Made by a program: the position numbers and the translations under genes
NCBI GenBank assembly: GCA_035524795.1
Contig: DATKOF010000034.1
Coordinates: forward strand, 27,804-91,803
Direction: 5' to 3'
DNA length: 64,000 bases
From: DATKOF01 sp035524795
GTDB lineage: Bacteria > Pseudomonadota > Gammaproteobacteria > Burkholderiales > SG8-41
Shown: positions 35,256 through 43,896 of the stretch, piece by piece
How positions within the stretch are numbered: position 1 is the stretch's first letter
Layout: each line of letters begins with the position of its first letter
The notes under the pieces: model-generated
The model's input: only the letters and a program-made list of their open reading frames with translations
The model's database searches: none
What the model was told of the DNA's origin: nothing

Positions 35256-35849
35256 TCAGAACTTGCGGCCGATGCCCACGCCGAACACCCACGGGTTGAT
35301 GTCGAAGCTGGCGGCAGTGGCGCCGGTCGCCGCCACCTTGACGTCGGTCGAAATCCAGATCTTCTTGACGTCGAGGTTGACGAACCAGTCCTTGTCGATG
35401 CCGTAGTCGAAGCCGGCCTGCAACGCTCCGCCCCAGCTGTCGTTGTCGACGGTGAGCGTTCCGCCGCCGAGATTGACGTCGTAAAAGCGCGTGTAATTGA
35501 CGCCGGCGCCGACATAGGGACGGAACGTCTCCGCCGGCATGAAATGATATTGCAGCGTCAGGGTCGGCGGCAACAAGGTGACTTTACCAACGTCCGCGCC
35601 GTTGGCGGAAATAGTGTGCCGGTTGGTAGCGAGGATCAACTCGAGCGCGAGATGGTCGGTCGCAAAATAGCTGAAGTCCAGTTCGGGCACCCATTCGTTC
35701 GACGCATCGAGATTGAGCGCGGATGAACTGGTGTCCGGCGCGATATCCAGCGCACGCAGGCGTACCAGCCAATCGCTCGCCGCCGCGAATACCGGCGCAG
35801 TCGCGAACAGCATCGAAGCGATAGCAACAGTCAAGAGTCTCTTTTTCAT
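35256..35849 (-). CDS. ompW: OmpW-family outer-membrane beta-barrel protein
   Basis: An eight-stranded barrel of 197 residues with a signal peptide (ending FAAA). Family hallmarks are DWLVRLRALDIAPD at the N-terminus, LLPPTLTLQYHF in the middle, FRPYVGAGVNYTRFYD and the C-terminal WVFGVGIGRKF with terminal Phe. OmpW forms a narrow hydrophobic channel. It has its own predicted FNR-dependent promoter and terminator. In enterobacteria ompW is FNR-activated, which fits. Confidence 0.94.
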   Translation of the reverse strand: MKKRLLTVAIASMLFATAPVFAAASDWLVRLRALDIAPDTSSSALNLDASNEWVPELDFSYFATDHLALELILATNRHTISANGADVGKVTLLPPTLTLQYHFMPAETFRPYVGAGVNYTRFYDVNLGGGTLTVDNDSWGGALQAGFDYGIDKDWFVNLDVKKIWISTDVKVAATGATAASFDINPWVFGVGIGRKF

Positions 35850-35897
35850 TATCGTACCTTTCCTGAATTAATAATTTCTGAAACCAATACCGGAACC

Positions 35898-35939
35898 ATT
35901 ATCAATGAACACTGCGGCAACGCCCTTGACTTATATCAA
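35898..35939 (-). promoter_or_regulatory. FNR-dependent class II promoter of ompW
   Basis: FNR-type box TTGACTTATATCAA (35926-35939; nine of ten consensus positions) has its centre at 35932.5. On the minus strand GATAAT (35903-35898) is a good -10 box. The start point expected from it, near 35891, puts the box at -41.5, the canonical class II position. No good -35 box is needed in such promoters and none is seen. Confidence 0.75.
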
Positions 35940-35979
35940 CGAAATTTCCCGCCGCAGCGCGCGGCGCTACAATTCCCGG

Positions 35980-36702
35980 ATGATCCCCTGGCTCGACCGC
36001 ACCGACCCCTTTCCGCCCGTGACTGCGGCGCTGGCCGATCCCGACGGCCTGCTCGCCGCCGGCGGCGGCCTCGAGCTGCCGCGGCTGCTCGATGCCTACC
36101 GGCGCGGTATTTTTCCGTGGTACGGCGCCGGACAGCCGGTGCTGTGGTGGACGCCCGACCCGCGCACGGTGCTGTTCCCGCGAGAATTCAGGATTTCGCG
36201 CTCGCTGCGTAAAGCGCTGCGCCACCGCGACTACGAAATCCGCGTCGATACGCGGTTCGAGACCGTGATGCGCGCTTGCGCCACGCCGCGCGGCGCCGGG
36301 GATACCGGCGCCGCCGGCACCTGGATCGACGACGCGATGATCGCCGCCTACGGCGCGCTGCACGGACAGGGGTTCGCGCACTCGGTCGAGACCTGGATCA
36401 ACGACGAACTCGCAGGCGGGCTGTACGGGGTCGCGCTCGGCCGCGTGTTCTACGGCGAGTCGATGTTCGCGCGCACGCCGGATGCCTCGAAAATCGCGCT
36501 CGCCCATCTGGCGCGCCAGCTCGAACGCTGGGAATTCGGCCTGATCGACTGCCAGGTCAGGACCGCGCATCTGCTGTCGCTCGGCGCGCGCGAAATCCGG
36601 CGCAGCGATTTCATGCGACGGCTGGCGGAATTGGTAAACTATGCGGACCGCACCGGCCGCTGGCGGTTTGACGACGACTTGCGCGATGACCTTACTGAAT
36701 GA
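35980..36702 (+). CDS. aat: Leucyl/phenylalanyl-tRNA-protein transferase
   Basis: Adds Leu or Phe to the N-terminus of proteins starting with Lys or Arg, marking them for ClpAP. The 240 residues begin at MIPWLDRTDPFPP, and carry the core GGGLELPRLLDAYRRGIFPWYG, WWTPDPR and VFYGESMFA. The ATG at 35980 is preferred over one at 35905, which would put the FNR box inside the gene. The end overlaps bpt by 17 bases. Confidence 0.95.
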   Translation: MIPWLDRTDPFPPVTAALADPDGLLAAGGGLELPRLLDAYRRGIFPWYGAGQPVLWWTPDPRTVLFPREFRISRSLRKALRHRDYEIRVDTRFETVMRACATPRGAGDTGAAGTWIDDAMIAAYGALHGQGFAHSVETWINDELAGGLYGVALGRVFYGESMFARTPDASKIALAHLARQLERWEFGLIDCQVRTAHLLSLGAREIRRSDFMRRLAELVNYADRTGRWRFDDDLRDDLTE

Positions 36703-37438
36703 TTTTCCGCTTTCGGTACTGCAGTTTTACGCGACCGCGCCGTACCCGTGCAGCTATCTGCCGGACCGGATGGCGCGCTCACAGGTCGCAACGCCGAGCC
36801 ACCTGATCGACGGCCCGGTCTACAGCGAGCTGGTCAAGGCCGGCTTCCGCCGCAGCGGCGCGTTCACCTACCGCCCGTACTGCGACCATTGCCGCGCCTG
36901 CACGCCGGTGCGTGTCATGGTCGAGGACTTCAAACCGAGCCGCACCCAGCGCCGCGTCTGGAAAAACCACGCCGCGCTGAAACCGGAAACGCTCGATCTA
37001 AAATATTATCCCGAGCATTACGCGCTGTATCTGCGCTACCAGTCCATCCGGCACGCCGGCGGCGGCATGGATCAGGACAGCCGCGAACAGTACCGGCATT
37101 TCCTGCTGCAGAGCAACGTCGACACCCGCCTGATCGAGTTTCGCGACAACGGCGTGCTGCGCATGGTCAGCATCGTCGACAGGCTGCAGGACGGTCTGTC
37201 GTCGGTTTACACCTTTTTCGATCCCGCAGTCGGCGGCGCCAGCTTCGGCACCTACAACATCCTGTGGCAGATCAGGCTGTGCGCGCAGCTCGATCTGCCG
37301 TTTCTGTATCTGGGCTACTGGATCGCACAAAGCCGCAAGATGACCTACAAAATAAACTTTCAGCCGCTGCAGCAGCTGGCCGGCGGCCGCTGGCAACGGC
37401 TCCCCTCGTCCTTTTCAGGCGACGTGCCGTCAGCCTGA
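36686..37438 (+). CDS. bpt: Aspartate/glutamate leucyltransferase (arginyltransferase family)
   Basis: Adds Leu to N-terminal Asp or Glu, feeding the N-degron pathway. The 250 residues contain CSYLPDRMARSQVATPS, the cysteine motif FTYRPYCDHCRACTPVR and C-terminal YLGYWIAQSRKMTYKINFQP. The N-terminal domain is the ATE-N type. It starts inside the aat gene, so the pair is translationally coupled and likely acts in sequence. Confidence 0.94.
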   Translation: MTLLNDFPLSVLQFYATAPYPCSYLPDRMARSQVATPSHLIDGPVYSELVKAGFRRSGAFTYRPYCDHCRACTPVRVMVEDFKPSRTQRRVWKNHAALKPETLDLKYYPEHYALYLRYQSIRHAGGGMDQDSREQYRHFLLQSNVDTRLIEFRDNGVLRMVSIVDRLQDGLSSVYTFFDPAVGGASFGTYNILWQIRLCAQLDLPFLYLGYWIAQSRKMTYKINFQPLQQLAGGRWQRLPSSFSGDVPSA

Positions 37439-38485
37439 GGGCGCGCGCTGGCGCGCCCACTCGCACGCCAGCGCATAACCAACCGCCAGCAACGTCGGCC
37501 CCAGAAACGCGCCGATGAAGCCGAAGGCGATGATGCCGCCGAGCACGCCAAGGAATACCAGCAGGAACGGCAGGCGGCTGCCGCGGCTGATCAGCAGCGG
37601 TTTCAGCACGTTGTCGATACCGCTGACGACGATCAGCCCGTAGAGCGCCATGAACACCGCCCATCCGATCTCGCCCCGGTAAAAAAGCCACGCCGCCGCG
37701 CCGCCCCACACCAGCGGCGGACCGACCGGCAGCATCGACAGCAGAAAAGTCAGAAGGCCCAGCAGTGCCGCCGCCGGCACGCTCGCGATCCACAGGCCGA
37801 GCGCCGCCAGCACGCCCTGCGCCAGCGCAGTACCGAGTACGCCGTAGACGACGCCGCGTATCGTGCCGCCGACAGTCCGCAACAAATCGGGCGCCAGCGC
37901 GCCGCTGACCCGCTGCAGTGCCGATTGCAGCCATGCGAGCAACGCGGCGCCATCGCGGTACAGGAAGAATCCGATGAACGACACCAGGCTCAGTTGCAAC
38001 ACACCCTCGCCCAGCATCACACCGAACTTGAGCAGCGCCTGCTGCGCCGGCTGCGCGAAGCGCTGCAGCGCCGCCTCGAGTTCCTGCGGACTCGCGAGTG
38101 CGCGCCAGCTTGCGTCGAGACTGCCGCCGACCAGCGGCAGCGTGCGCACCCAGTCGGGCGGCGCCGGCAGACCGGAGGCCAGCGCGGTTCGCAGCCAATC
38201 GAAAGCCCGCGCGGCGGAATCGGACAGCGAGGCCGCGATCAGCGCGAGCGGCAGCACGACCAGCAGGATCAGCAGCAGCGTCATCGTCAGCGCAGCGAGT
38301 GTCGGACGGCTTCCCGTCAGCCGCTCGACATGACGGTACGCGGGCCAGGTCGAAAAACACATGATCGCGGCGCCCAGCAGCGCGGTCACGAACGGCCGCA
38401 ACACGAACAGGCAGCCGATGATCAGCGCCACCAGCGCGGTGATCTGCACGATCTGCTCGATGCGCTTTTCCAGCGGCCTTTCCAT
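37430..38485 (-). CDS. AI-2E family transporter (YdiK-like permease)
   Basis: Membrane protein of 351 residues with about eight transmembrane segments in the usual pattern: two pairs at the N-terminus, a long soluble segment (about 95-165), then four to five helices. GIDNVLKPLLISRGSRLPFLLVFLGVLGG is quoted only in parts: DNVLKPLLI and FLGVLGGI are the family signature. The ATG at 38485 fits the family N-terminus. It overlaps bpt at the 3' end by nine bases (convergent). Substrate unknown. Confidence 0.88.
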   Translation of the reverse strand: MERPLEKRIEQIVQITALVALIIGCLFVLRPFVTALLGAAIMCFSTWPAYRHVERLTGSRPTLAALTMTLLLILLVVLPLALIAASLSDSAARAFDWLRTALASGLPAPPDWVRTLPLVGGSLDASWRALASPQELEAALQRFAQPAQQALLKFGVMLGEGVLQLSLVSFIGFFLYRDGAALLAWLQSALQRVSGALAPDLLRTVGGTIRGVVYGVLGTALAQGVLAALGLWIASVPAAALLGLLTFLLSMLPVGPPLVWGGAAAWLFYRGEIGWAVFMALYGLIVVSGIDNVLKPLLISRGSRLPFLLVFLGVLGGIIAFGFIGAFLGPTLLAVGYALACEWARQRAPSG

Positions 38486-38545
38486 CGCCGCCCTTCTAGC
38501 ACGCCGTCCCCGCCCGGTCAAACCGCGTCACGGTAAAATGACGGC

Positions 38546-39571
38546 ATGATCTACCGCTTGGCGCGACCGCTGCTGTTCGGCCTCGACCCCGAGCACGCAC
38601 ACTCGCTCGCGCTCGGCGCGCTCGACATCCGTGCGCGGTTCACCGGCGCTTGTCCGGATCCCGCCATCCGCTGTCCGCGCCGGATCATGGGCATCGACTT
38701 TCCGAATCCGGTCGGGCTCGCCGCCGGCCTTGACAAAAACGGCGACCATATCGATGCGCTGGCCGCGCTCGGCTTCGGGTTTCTCGAAATCGGCACCGTC
38801 ACGCCGCGCCCGCAGCCCGGCAACCCGCGGCCGCGACTGTTCCGGCTGCCGCAGGCATGCGCGCTGATCAACCGGATGGGATTCAACAATCAAGGCGTCG
38901 ACCATCTGGTCGGGCGCGCGATGCGCGCGTGCTATCGCGGCGTGCTCGGCGTCAACATCGGCAAGAATTTCGACACCCCGCTCGAGCATGCGGTGGACGA
39001 TTATCTGGTCTGCCTGCGCAAGGTGTATCCGGTCGCAACCTATGTTACGGTCAACATTTCGTCGCCCAATACCACTGGATTGCGCCAACTACAGCAGGCC
39101 GCCGAACTCGATGCGTTACTGGCGGCGCTGAAGACCGAGCAGCGCGCGCTTGCCGAACGTCACGGCCGTTACGTGCCGCTCGCGGTCAAGATTGCGCCCG
39201 ATCTCGACGATGCGCAGCTCGCGGCGATTGCAGCCGCCCTGGCGCGACATGCGATCGATGGCGTGATCGCAACCAACACCACCGTCGCGCGGCCGCAGGT
39301 TGGCGGCCAGCGCCACGCCGATGAAACCGGCGGACTGAGCGGTGCGCCGCTGCACGACATGGCGCTGAATGTCGTGCGCAAACTGCGCGGCAGGCTCGGC
39401 GCCGGTTTCCCGATCATCGGCGTCGGCGGCATCATCAGCGCTGAAGACGCGCGCGCGATGGCAGCCGCCGGCGCCGACCTGGTGCAGATCTATACCGGCC
39501 TCATCTATCGCGGTCCGGCGCTGGTGCACGCGGTCGCGACCGCGTTATGCGCTGCCGGCAGCGCGCGATGA
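38546..39571 (+). CDS. pyrD: Quinone-linked dihydroorotate dehydrogenase (class 2)
   Basis: FMN enzyme of pyrimidine synthesis that reduces the membrane quinone pool. The 341 residues start with the membrane-binding helices (MIYRLARPLLFGLDPEHAHSL is shown only for its LDPEHAH motif). The core holds NPVGLAAGLDKNG, INRMGFNNQG, NISSPNTTGLR (catalytic Ser) and GVGGI. Divergent from the AI-2E transporter, with its stop overlapping the next start as ATGA. Confidence 0.96.
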   Translation: MIYRLARPLLFGLDPEHAHSLALGALDIRARFTGACPDPAIRCPRRIMGIDFPNPVGLAAGLDKNGDHIDALAALGFGFLEIGTVTPRPQPGNPRPRLFRLPQACALINRMGFNNQGVDHLVGRAMRACYRGVLGVNIGKNFDTPLEHAVDDYLVCLRKVYPVATYVTVNISSPNTTGLRQLQQAAELDALLAALKTEQRALAERHGRYVPLAVKIAPDLDDAQLAAIAAALARHAIDGVIATNTTVARPQVGGQRHADETGGLSGAPLHDMALNVVRKLRGRLGAGFPIIGVGGIISAEDARAMAAAGADLVQIYTGLIYRGPALVHAVATALCAAGSAR

Positions 39572-39939
39572 GGACGCGCCCCTTGCCCCTGCAGGTCGCA
39601 TTGATCGACGAAGAGCGCTGTATCGGCTGCACACTCTGTCTTGCGGCATGCCCTACCGACGCAATCATCGGCACAGCCCGGCTGATGCACACCGTAATCG
39701 CGCGCGACTGCATCGGCTGCGAACTGTGCCTGCCGCCGTGCCCGGTGGACTGCATCCGCATGATCGAGAGCAGCGCGCCGCTGACCACGGCGCGCAAGAA
39801 ACGGCTGGCGCAACAGGCGCGACGGCGGCGCCACCGGCTGCTGCAACGACAGCGGGCGCTGGCGCGTACCGAGCCGGCGACTGTCGCGCGCGCGCTGGAA
39901 CGCGCACGGCAGCGGCTCGCGCGACGCGTCAAGCGCTGA
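39568..39939 (+). CDS. RnfB/RsxB-like ferredoxin with two 4Fe-4S motifs
   Basis: A 123-residue protein. Two CxxCxxCxxxCP motifs, CIGCTLCLAACP and CIGCELCLPPCP, should hold two 4Fe-4S clusters. A basic helical tail follows (about residues 75-123, rich in Arg). It is the ferredoxin portion of RnfB/RsxB without the membrane helix and N-terminal Fe-S domain. The ATGA overlap with pyrD suggests co-expression. It may serve nth or another Fe-S enzyme; the redox partner is unknown. Confidence 0.82.
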   Translation: MRTRPLPLQVALIDEERCIGCTLCLAACPTDAIIGTARLMHTVIARDCIGCELCLPPCPVDCIRMIESSAPLTTARKKRLAQQARRRRHRLLQRQRALARTEPATVARALERARQRLARRVKR

Positions 39940-40834
39940 ATACTTCCTGCCGGATCGCACCCTTGTCGGTGCGCTTGACCATGTACATCAGTTTGTCGGC
40001 CTGCCGGATCATGTCGTCGATCGTCTGCGGGATGCGCACGAAGGTCGCGATGCCGATGCTGAAGGTAACCGGCCAGTCATGCTGCCGCATTTCCTGCAGC
40101 AGGCGCTGCTGCAGCATTTCGACCACCATGCGGCACGCCTCGGCGCTGGTTTCCGGCAGCATCACTGCGAACTCGTCGCCACCGAGCCGGCCAGGGAGGT
40201 CCGACGCGCGCAGTTTGCGTGTCATGATATGCGCGATCCTGCGCAGCAGTTCGTCGCCGACGTGATGGCCGAAGCGGTCGTTGACGGCCTTGAAATTGTC
40301 GCAATCGATGTAGGCAATCGACAGCGACCGCTTATACCGGCGGCACACCTCCATTTCGGCACCGACGATCTGATAAAACCCGGCCTTGTTGACCAACTCG
40401 GTCAACGCATCGCGGCGCGACTGAAAATGCGCGTCATCGAGTGCCCGCCGCAATTTCCAGCTGCCCGCCACCAGCAGCGCAAACCCGGCCTGCAACGCGC
40501 CCCAGTTCCACCAGACGAGCGTCGAATCCCCGCCATGGCGTCCCGCAAAATCGACATAGGCCCACGACGTCGTCGCAACCACGGACAGCAACAGTCCCGA
40601 CCACGGGCCGGTAAACCAGATGACGACCAGCAGTGGAAACAGATAAAGCAGCAGCAGATTGAAGCGGTAATTCGTCAAGTAATCGACGGCACCGACCGTC
40701 AGCAGCAGCATCAGCGCCAGCACCAGCCACCTTTCACGGCGCTGGATCACGACGAAATAAGTGCCGATGCCGGTTTTTTCGTGCGGGTGAGCCATAACCC
40801 CCGTCTTCCAATGATGCGCGATTTCACTCGCCAT
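39929..40834 (-). CDS. Membrane-bound diguanylate cyclase (GGDEF)
   Basis: A 301-residue protein with a region of about four transmembrane segments (residues 35-125) and a C-terminal GGDEF domain. The active site LGGDEFAVML is intact, and an inhibitory I-site RASD lies five residues before it, so it should make c-di-GMP and be feedback-controlled. Starts at 40834 or 40795 are equally poor in ribosome sites. Its 3' end overlaps the convergent ferredoxin gene by 11 bases. Confidence 0.88.
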   Translation of the reverse strand: MASEIAHHWKTGVMAHPHEKTGIGTYFVVIQRRERWLVLALMLLLTVGAVDYLTNYRFNLLLLYLFPLLVVIWFTGPWSGLLLSVVATTSWAYVDFAGRHGGDSTLVWWNWGALQAGFALLVAGSWKLRRALDDAHFQSRRDALTELVNKAGFYQIVGAEMEVCRRYKRSLSIAYIDCDNFKAVNDRFGHHVGDELLRRIAHIMTRKLRASDLPGRLGGDEFAVMLPETSAEACRMVVEMLQQRLLQEMRQHDWPVTFSIGIATFVRIPQTIDDMIRQADKLMYMVKRTDKGAIRQEVFSA

Positions 40835-40927
40835 GCATCGGGATGCGCAATATCCATGCCAAATTCATCGCGCTCCCCGCCGCGGAACGGAAACGCCATG
40901 CGGTGGAAATGCCGCATGCCTGCGGGC

Positions 40928-41593
40928 TCAGATATAACGCTCGCGTCTTTCGGCAATCAGGTGTTCGAGCGCCCTGATATGTCCGGCGACGTCCTCAAGG
41001 TTGGGATTGATCGCGAGCGCGCGCCTGAAATAGTCGAGCGCGCGCGCCGGTTCGTCGCGCTGCATGTAAATCAGGCCGTAGCCGGACAGCGCTCCGAAAT
41101 GCAGCGGATTGCGTTTCAGCACCTCATCGCAATCGTGCAGGGATTTTTCGTAATCGCCGATCATGTAATACACCGTCGCGCGTTTGTTCCAGCCTTCGGC
41201 GAAATCGGGTTTTTTGCTGATGACCAGATTGAAGGTCGCGAGCGCGCTGTCGGTATCGCCATCATTCATCTGCTCGACGCCGCGGCGATAGAGCGCATCG
41301 ACCATCGCATCGCCGGAGCGCCCCCATACCGCCTCGATTGCGTCTTCTGCAGCTCCGCGCACCTGACTGTCGTCATCGCGCAGGTCATTGACCAGGGCCG
41401 GCACATCGGCCATCGTGCCGACCTCGCCAAGCCGCTCGGCGGCAACCCTTCGTGCCGCCGCATCGTGTGCAGTCAGCGCGCCCAGCGCCTGCTCGCGCGT
41501 CAGCGCATCCGCCGCCATCACGGGAATGGGCACCGCCAACACGATCAGCGCCGCGATAAAACGCCGCAACCGTTTTTCCTTTAACATTGCCAT
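40928..41593 (-). CDS. Secreted HEAT/TPR-repeat protein
   Basis: A 221-residue protein with a signal peptide (ending VMAA). Two HEAT-like repeats cover about residues 35-95 (AAERLGEVGTMADVPALV, DDDSQVRGAAEDAIEAV) and three TPR repeats about 98-205 (LYRRGVEQMNDGDTDSALAT and two more). It is likely a periplasmic scaffold that binds a partner protein; none is obvious nearby. It is divergent from nth. Confidence 0.8.
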   Translation of the reverse strand: MAMLKEKRLRRFIAALIVLAVPIPVMAADALTREQALGALTAHDAAARRVAAERLGEVGTMADVPALVNDLRDDDSQVRGAAEDAIEAVWGRSGDAMVDALYRRGVEQMNDGDTDSALATFNLVISKKPDFAEGWNKRATVYYMIGDYEKSLHDCDEVLKRNPLHFGALSGYGLIYMQRDEPARALDYFRRALAINPNLEDVAGHIRALEHLIAERRERYI

Positions 41594-41663
41594 CGATGCC
41601 GATATCTATGCGCCGGTCATCCCCGATTGTCAACCGGATACGGCGGCGCCGTGCCGAAGCCCG

Positions 41664-42299
41664 ATGAATCCCGCCAAGCGCGTGGAGATTTTCCAGCGGC
41701 TGCGCGCCGCCAACCCCGCCCCGCGCAGCGAACTCGAATACCGTTCGCCGTTCGAGCTGCTGGTCGCAGTCGTGCTGTCGGCGCAGGCCACCGACCGCAG
41801 CGTCAACTTCGCGACGCAGCAACTGTACAAGGTTGCCGACACGCCGCAGGCGATGCTCAAACTCGGCGTCAAGGGCCTGGAGCGCTACATCAGGAGCATC
41901 GGGCTGTACCATACCAAGGCGAAGAACATCATCGCGACCTGCAAGCTGCTGCTCGAACGCCACAACGGCGAAGTGCCGCAAACGCACGCCGAACTGGAAG
42001 CGCTGCCCGGCGTCGGCCGCAAGACCGCCAACGTGATCCTCAACGTCGCATTCGGACAGCCGACGATCGCGGTCGATACGCACATTTTCCGCGTCGGCAA
42101 CCGCACCGGGCTGGCGCCGGGAAAAACGCCGCTCGAAGTCGAGAAAAAACTGCTCAAATTCACGCCCGACGAATTTCGCCATGACGCGCATCACTGGCTG
42201 ATCCTGCACGGACGCTACGTGTGCAAGGCGCGCAAGCCCGACTGCCCGCGCTGCCTGATCAGTGATCTGTGCGAGTACCGGCACAAGACATCGAGTTGA
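41664..42299 (+). CDS. nth: Endonuclease III
   Basis: Bifunctional DNA glycosylase/AP lyase for oxidised pyrimidines. The 211 residues match the Escherichia coli enzyme position for position: helix-hairpin-helix LPGVGRKTA with catalytic Lys120, Asp138 in VDTHIFRV, and 4Fe-4S ligands Cys187, Cys194, Cys197 and Cys203. The ATG at 41664 gives the standard N-terminus. The next gene starts 14 bases downstream. Confidence 0.96.
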   Translation: MNPAKRVEIFQRLRAANPAPRSELEYRSPFELLVAVVLSAQATDRSVNFATQQLYKVADTPQAMLKLGVKGLERYIRSIGLYHTKAKNIIATCKLLLERHNGEVPQTHAELEALPGVGRKTANVILNVAFGQPTIAVDTHIFRVGNRTGLAPGKTPLEVEKKLLKFTPDEFRHDAHHWLILHGRYVCKARKPDCPRCLISDLCEYRHKTSS

Positions 42300-42313
42300 A
42301 GTACCCTCCGGCA

Positions 42314-42868
42314 ATGGCCAACCGCCTGACTAGGATCGTGACGCGCACCGGCGACGACGGCACCACCGGACTCGCCGACGGCACGCGGCTGCCGAAGAAC
42401 GCGCCGCGCGTGGCGGCGATCGGCGCCGTCGACGAACTCAACAGCGTGCTCGGATTGTTGTTATGCGAGGGAATGCCGGCTGATGTTCGCGACTGCCTGA
42501 TCGGCGTCCAACACGATCTGTTCGATCTTGGCGGCGAACTGAGCTTGCCCGGAAGAACCTTGCTGACCGACGCGCATGTCGCACGACTCGAACAGGCGGT
42601 GGAACACCACAATGCCGACCTGCCGCCGCTCAGGGAATTCATCCTGCCCGGCGGCGCGCGCGCCGCGGCGCTGGCGCACGTGGCGCGCACCGTGTGCCGG
42701 CGCGCCGAGCGCGAAATCGTCGCGCTGTCACAAAGCAAACCGGTCGCGCCCGCGCTGCTGCAGTACCTGAACCGCCTGTCGGACCTGTTGTTCGTGCAGG
42801 CGCGTGTGCTCAATCGTTACGAAGGCAGCGGCGACATCTACTGGCAGCCGGGGGGAAATCGATCATAA
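42314..42868 (+). CDS. pduO: PduO-type corrinoid adenosyltransferase
   Basis: Adenosylates cob(I)alamin to make coenzyme B12. The 184 residues include the ATP-binding N-terminus TRTGDDGTTGLADGTRLPK, AIGAVDELNSVLGL and the C-terminal VCRRAERE with YLNRLSDLLFV. The ATG at 42314 is the usual start. The gene lies close to a cobalamin-binding protein gene on the other strand, and its stop codon touches the palindromic repeat that follows. Confidence 0.93.
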   Translation: MANRLTRIVTRTGDDGTTGLADGTRLPKNAPRVAAIGAVDELNSVLGLLLCEGMPADVRDCLIGVQHDLFDLGGELSLPGRTLLTDAHVARLEQAVEHHNADLPPLREFILPGGARAAALAHVARTVCRRAEREIVALSQSKPVAPALLQYLNRLSDLLFVQARVLNRYEGSGDIYWQPGGNRS

Positions 42869-43033
42869 CCGCCGATGAACGCAGATAAACACGGATAGAT
42901 TCAAAATCCAATTGCCACAGAGGACACAGAGAGAAAACCTCCAAAACAGTCTTGGAGAATAAATCTCTGTAACCTCTGTGCTCTCTGTGGCTTTCCAGTT
43001 TTTATCCGTGTTTATCTGCGTTCATCTGCGGTT
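42867..43033. repeat. 167-base imperfect palindromic intergenic repeat
   Basis: Outer arms at 42867-42897 and 43003-43033 contain GATGAACGCAGATAAACAC and its complement. Inner arms, GCCACAGAGGACACAGAGA (42914-42932) and CCTCTGTGCTCTCTGTGGC (42973-42991), pair with two mismatches. It fills the space between convergent pduO and the btuF-like gene. The right arm encodes the end of the latter protein, including its stop. This looks like a dispersed, possibly mobile, non-autonomous element. Confidence 0.8.
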
Positions 43034-43896
43034 TCCCTGACGTTTTCCAGTCGTTCGCAGATCGCGCGCGCGCCGTCGAGAATGCGCGGTGTCTGACGCT
43101 GGATCAAATCGGGATTGACATAGATCGTCGGCAACGCCGCCAAAGCCGGCATTTCATTGCGCCATTCTGCGGCGAGGTCTTCCGCCGTCATCGTCGCCGA
43201 ACCGCCGCCGACAATCGCGTCCGGCTGCGCTGCGAGCACGCTTTCCAGTGACACCACCGGCACCAGCGTCGGCGCGCCGTCGAACACATTGCGGCCACCG
43301 CACAGCCGGATCACGTCGCTGATGATGTGCCGGCCGTTGACCGTCATCAGCGGCGCGTGCCAGATTTCGTAGAACACCGGCACCGTCGGCCGCGCGCCGT
43401 ATCGCGCGCGCAGCGCCGCGATGCTCTGCTCGAAATCGCGCGCCGCGCGTTGCGCCGTTGCCGAAGTTCCGGCCAGCGCGCCGAGCGCGCGCAGCGTCTG
43501 CGGGATCGCCGCCAGCGTGTCCGGCTCGGCGACATAGGCCGTGAAGCCGAGCCGTTCGAGCCGCTCGATGTCGGCGGCCTGGTTGCCGCTTTTCCAGCCG
43601 ACAATCAGATCGGGTTTCAGGGTCAGCACGCGTTCGATGTCGATGCGCGATGCATCGCCGATCTGTTGCAGCGCGGTTGCAGTCGGCGGGTAATCGCTGA
43701 ACCGCGCGACCGCGATCAGACGATCACCGGCGCCTGCCGCGTACACGAGTTCAGTAAGCGCCGGCGCCAGCGTGACGATGCGCTGCGCCGGGGCGTCGAG
43801 CGCGATGCGCCTGCCGCGGTCGTCGTTGACGGCGACCGCGGCGGCGTGCGCGGCGATGGAAAAAACGGCCATCAGCGCGCACGCCGCGCGCATCAT
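43012..43896 (-). CDS. Cobalamin-binding periplasmic protein (BtuF-like)
   Basis: A 294-residue helical-backbone substrate-binding protein with a signal peptide (ending AAHAAA). Landmarks are RIVTLAPALTELVYAAGAGDRLIAV, typical of BtuF and siderophore binding proteins, then GDASRIDIERVLTLKPDLI. It should deliver vitamin B12 or a related corrinoid to an ABC importer, whose other genes are not in the window. The nearby corrinoid adenosyltransferase favours cobalamin over iron. Its last six residues and stop come from the palindromic repeat. Confidence 0.85.
   Translation of the reverse strand: MMRAACALMAVFSIAAHAAAVAVNDDRGRRIALDAPAQRIVTLAPALTELVYAAGAGDRLIAVARFSDYPPTATALQQIGDASRIDIERVLTLKPDLIVGWKSGNQAADIERLERLGFTAYVAEPDTLAAIPQTLRALGALAGTSATAQRAARDFEQSIAALRARYGARPTVPVFYEIWHAPLMTVNGRHIISDVIRLCGGRNVFDGAPTLVPVVSLESVLAAQPDAIVGGGSATMTAEDLAAEWRNEMPALAALPTIYVNPDLIQRQTPRILDGARAICERLENVRETADERR

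Noticed and set aside
33662..35299. 545-codon open frame antisense to the homospermidine synthase gene
   Set aside because: Shadow of a confident gene; no ribosome site or domain.
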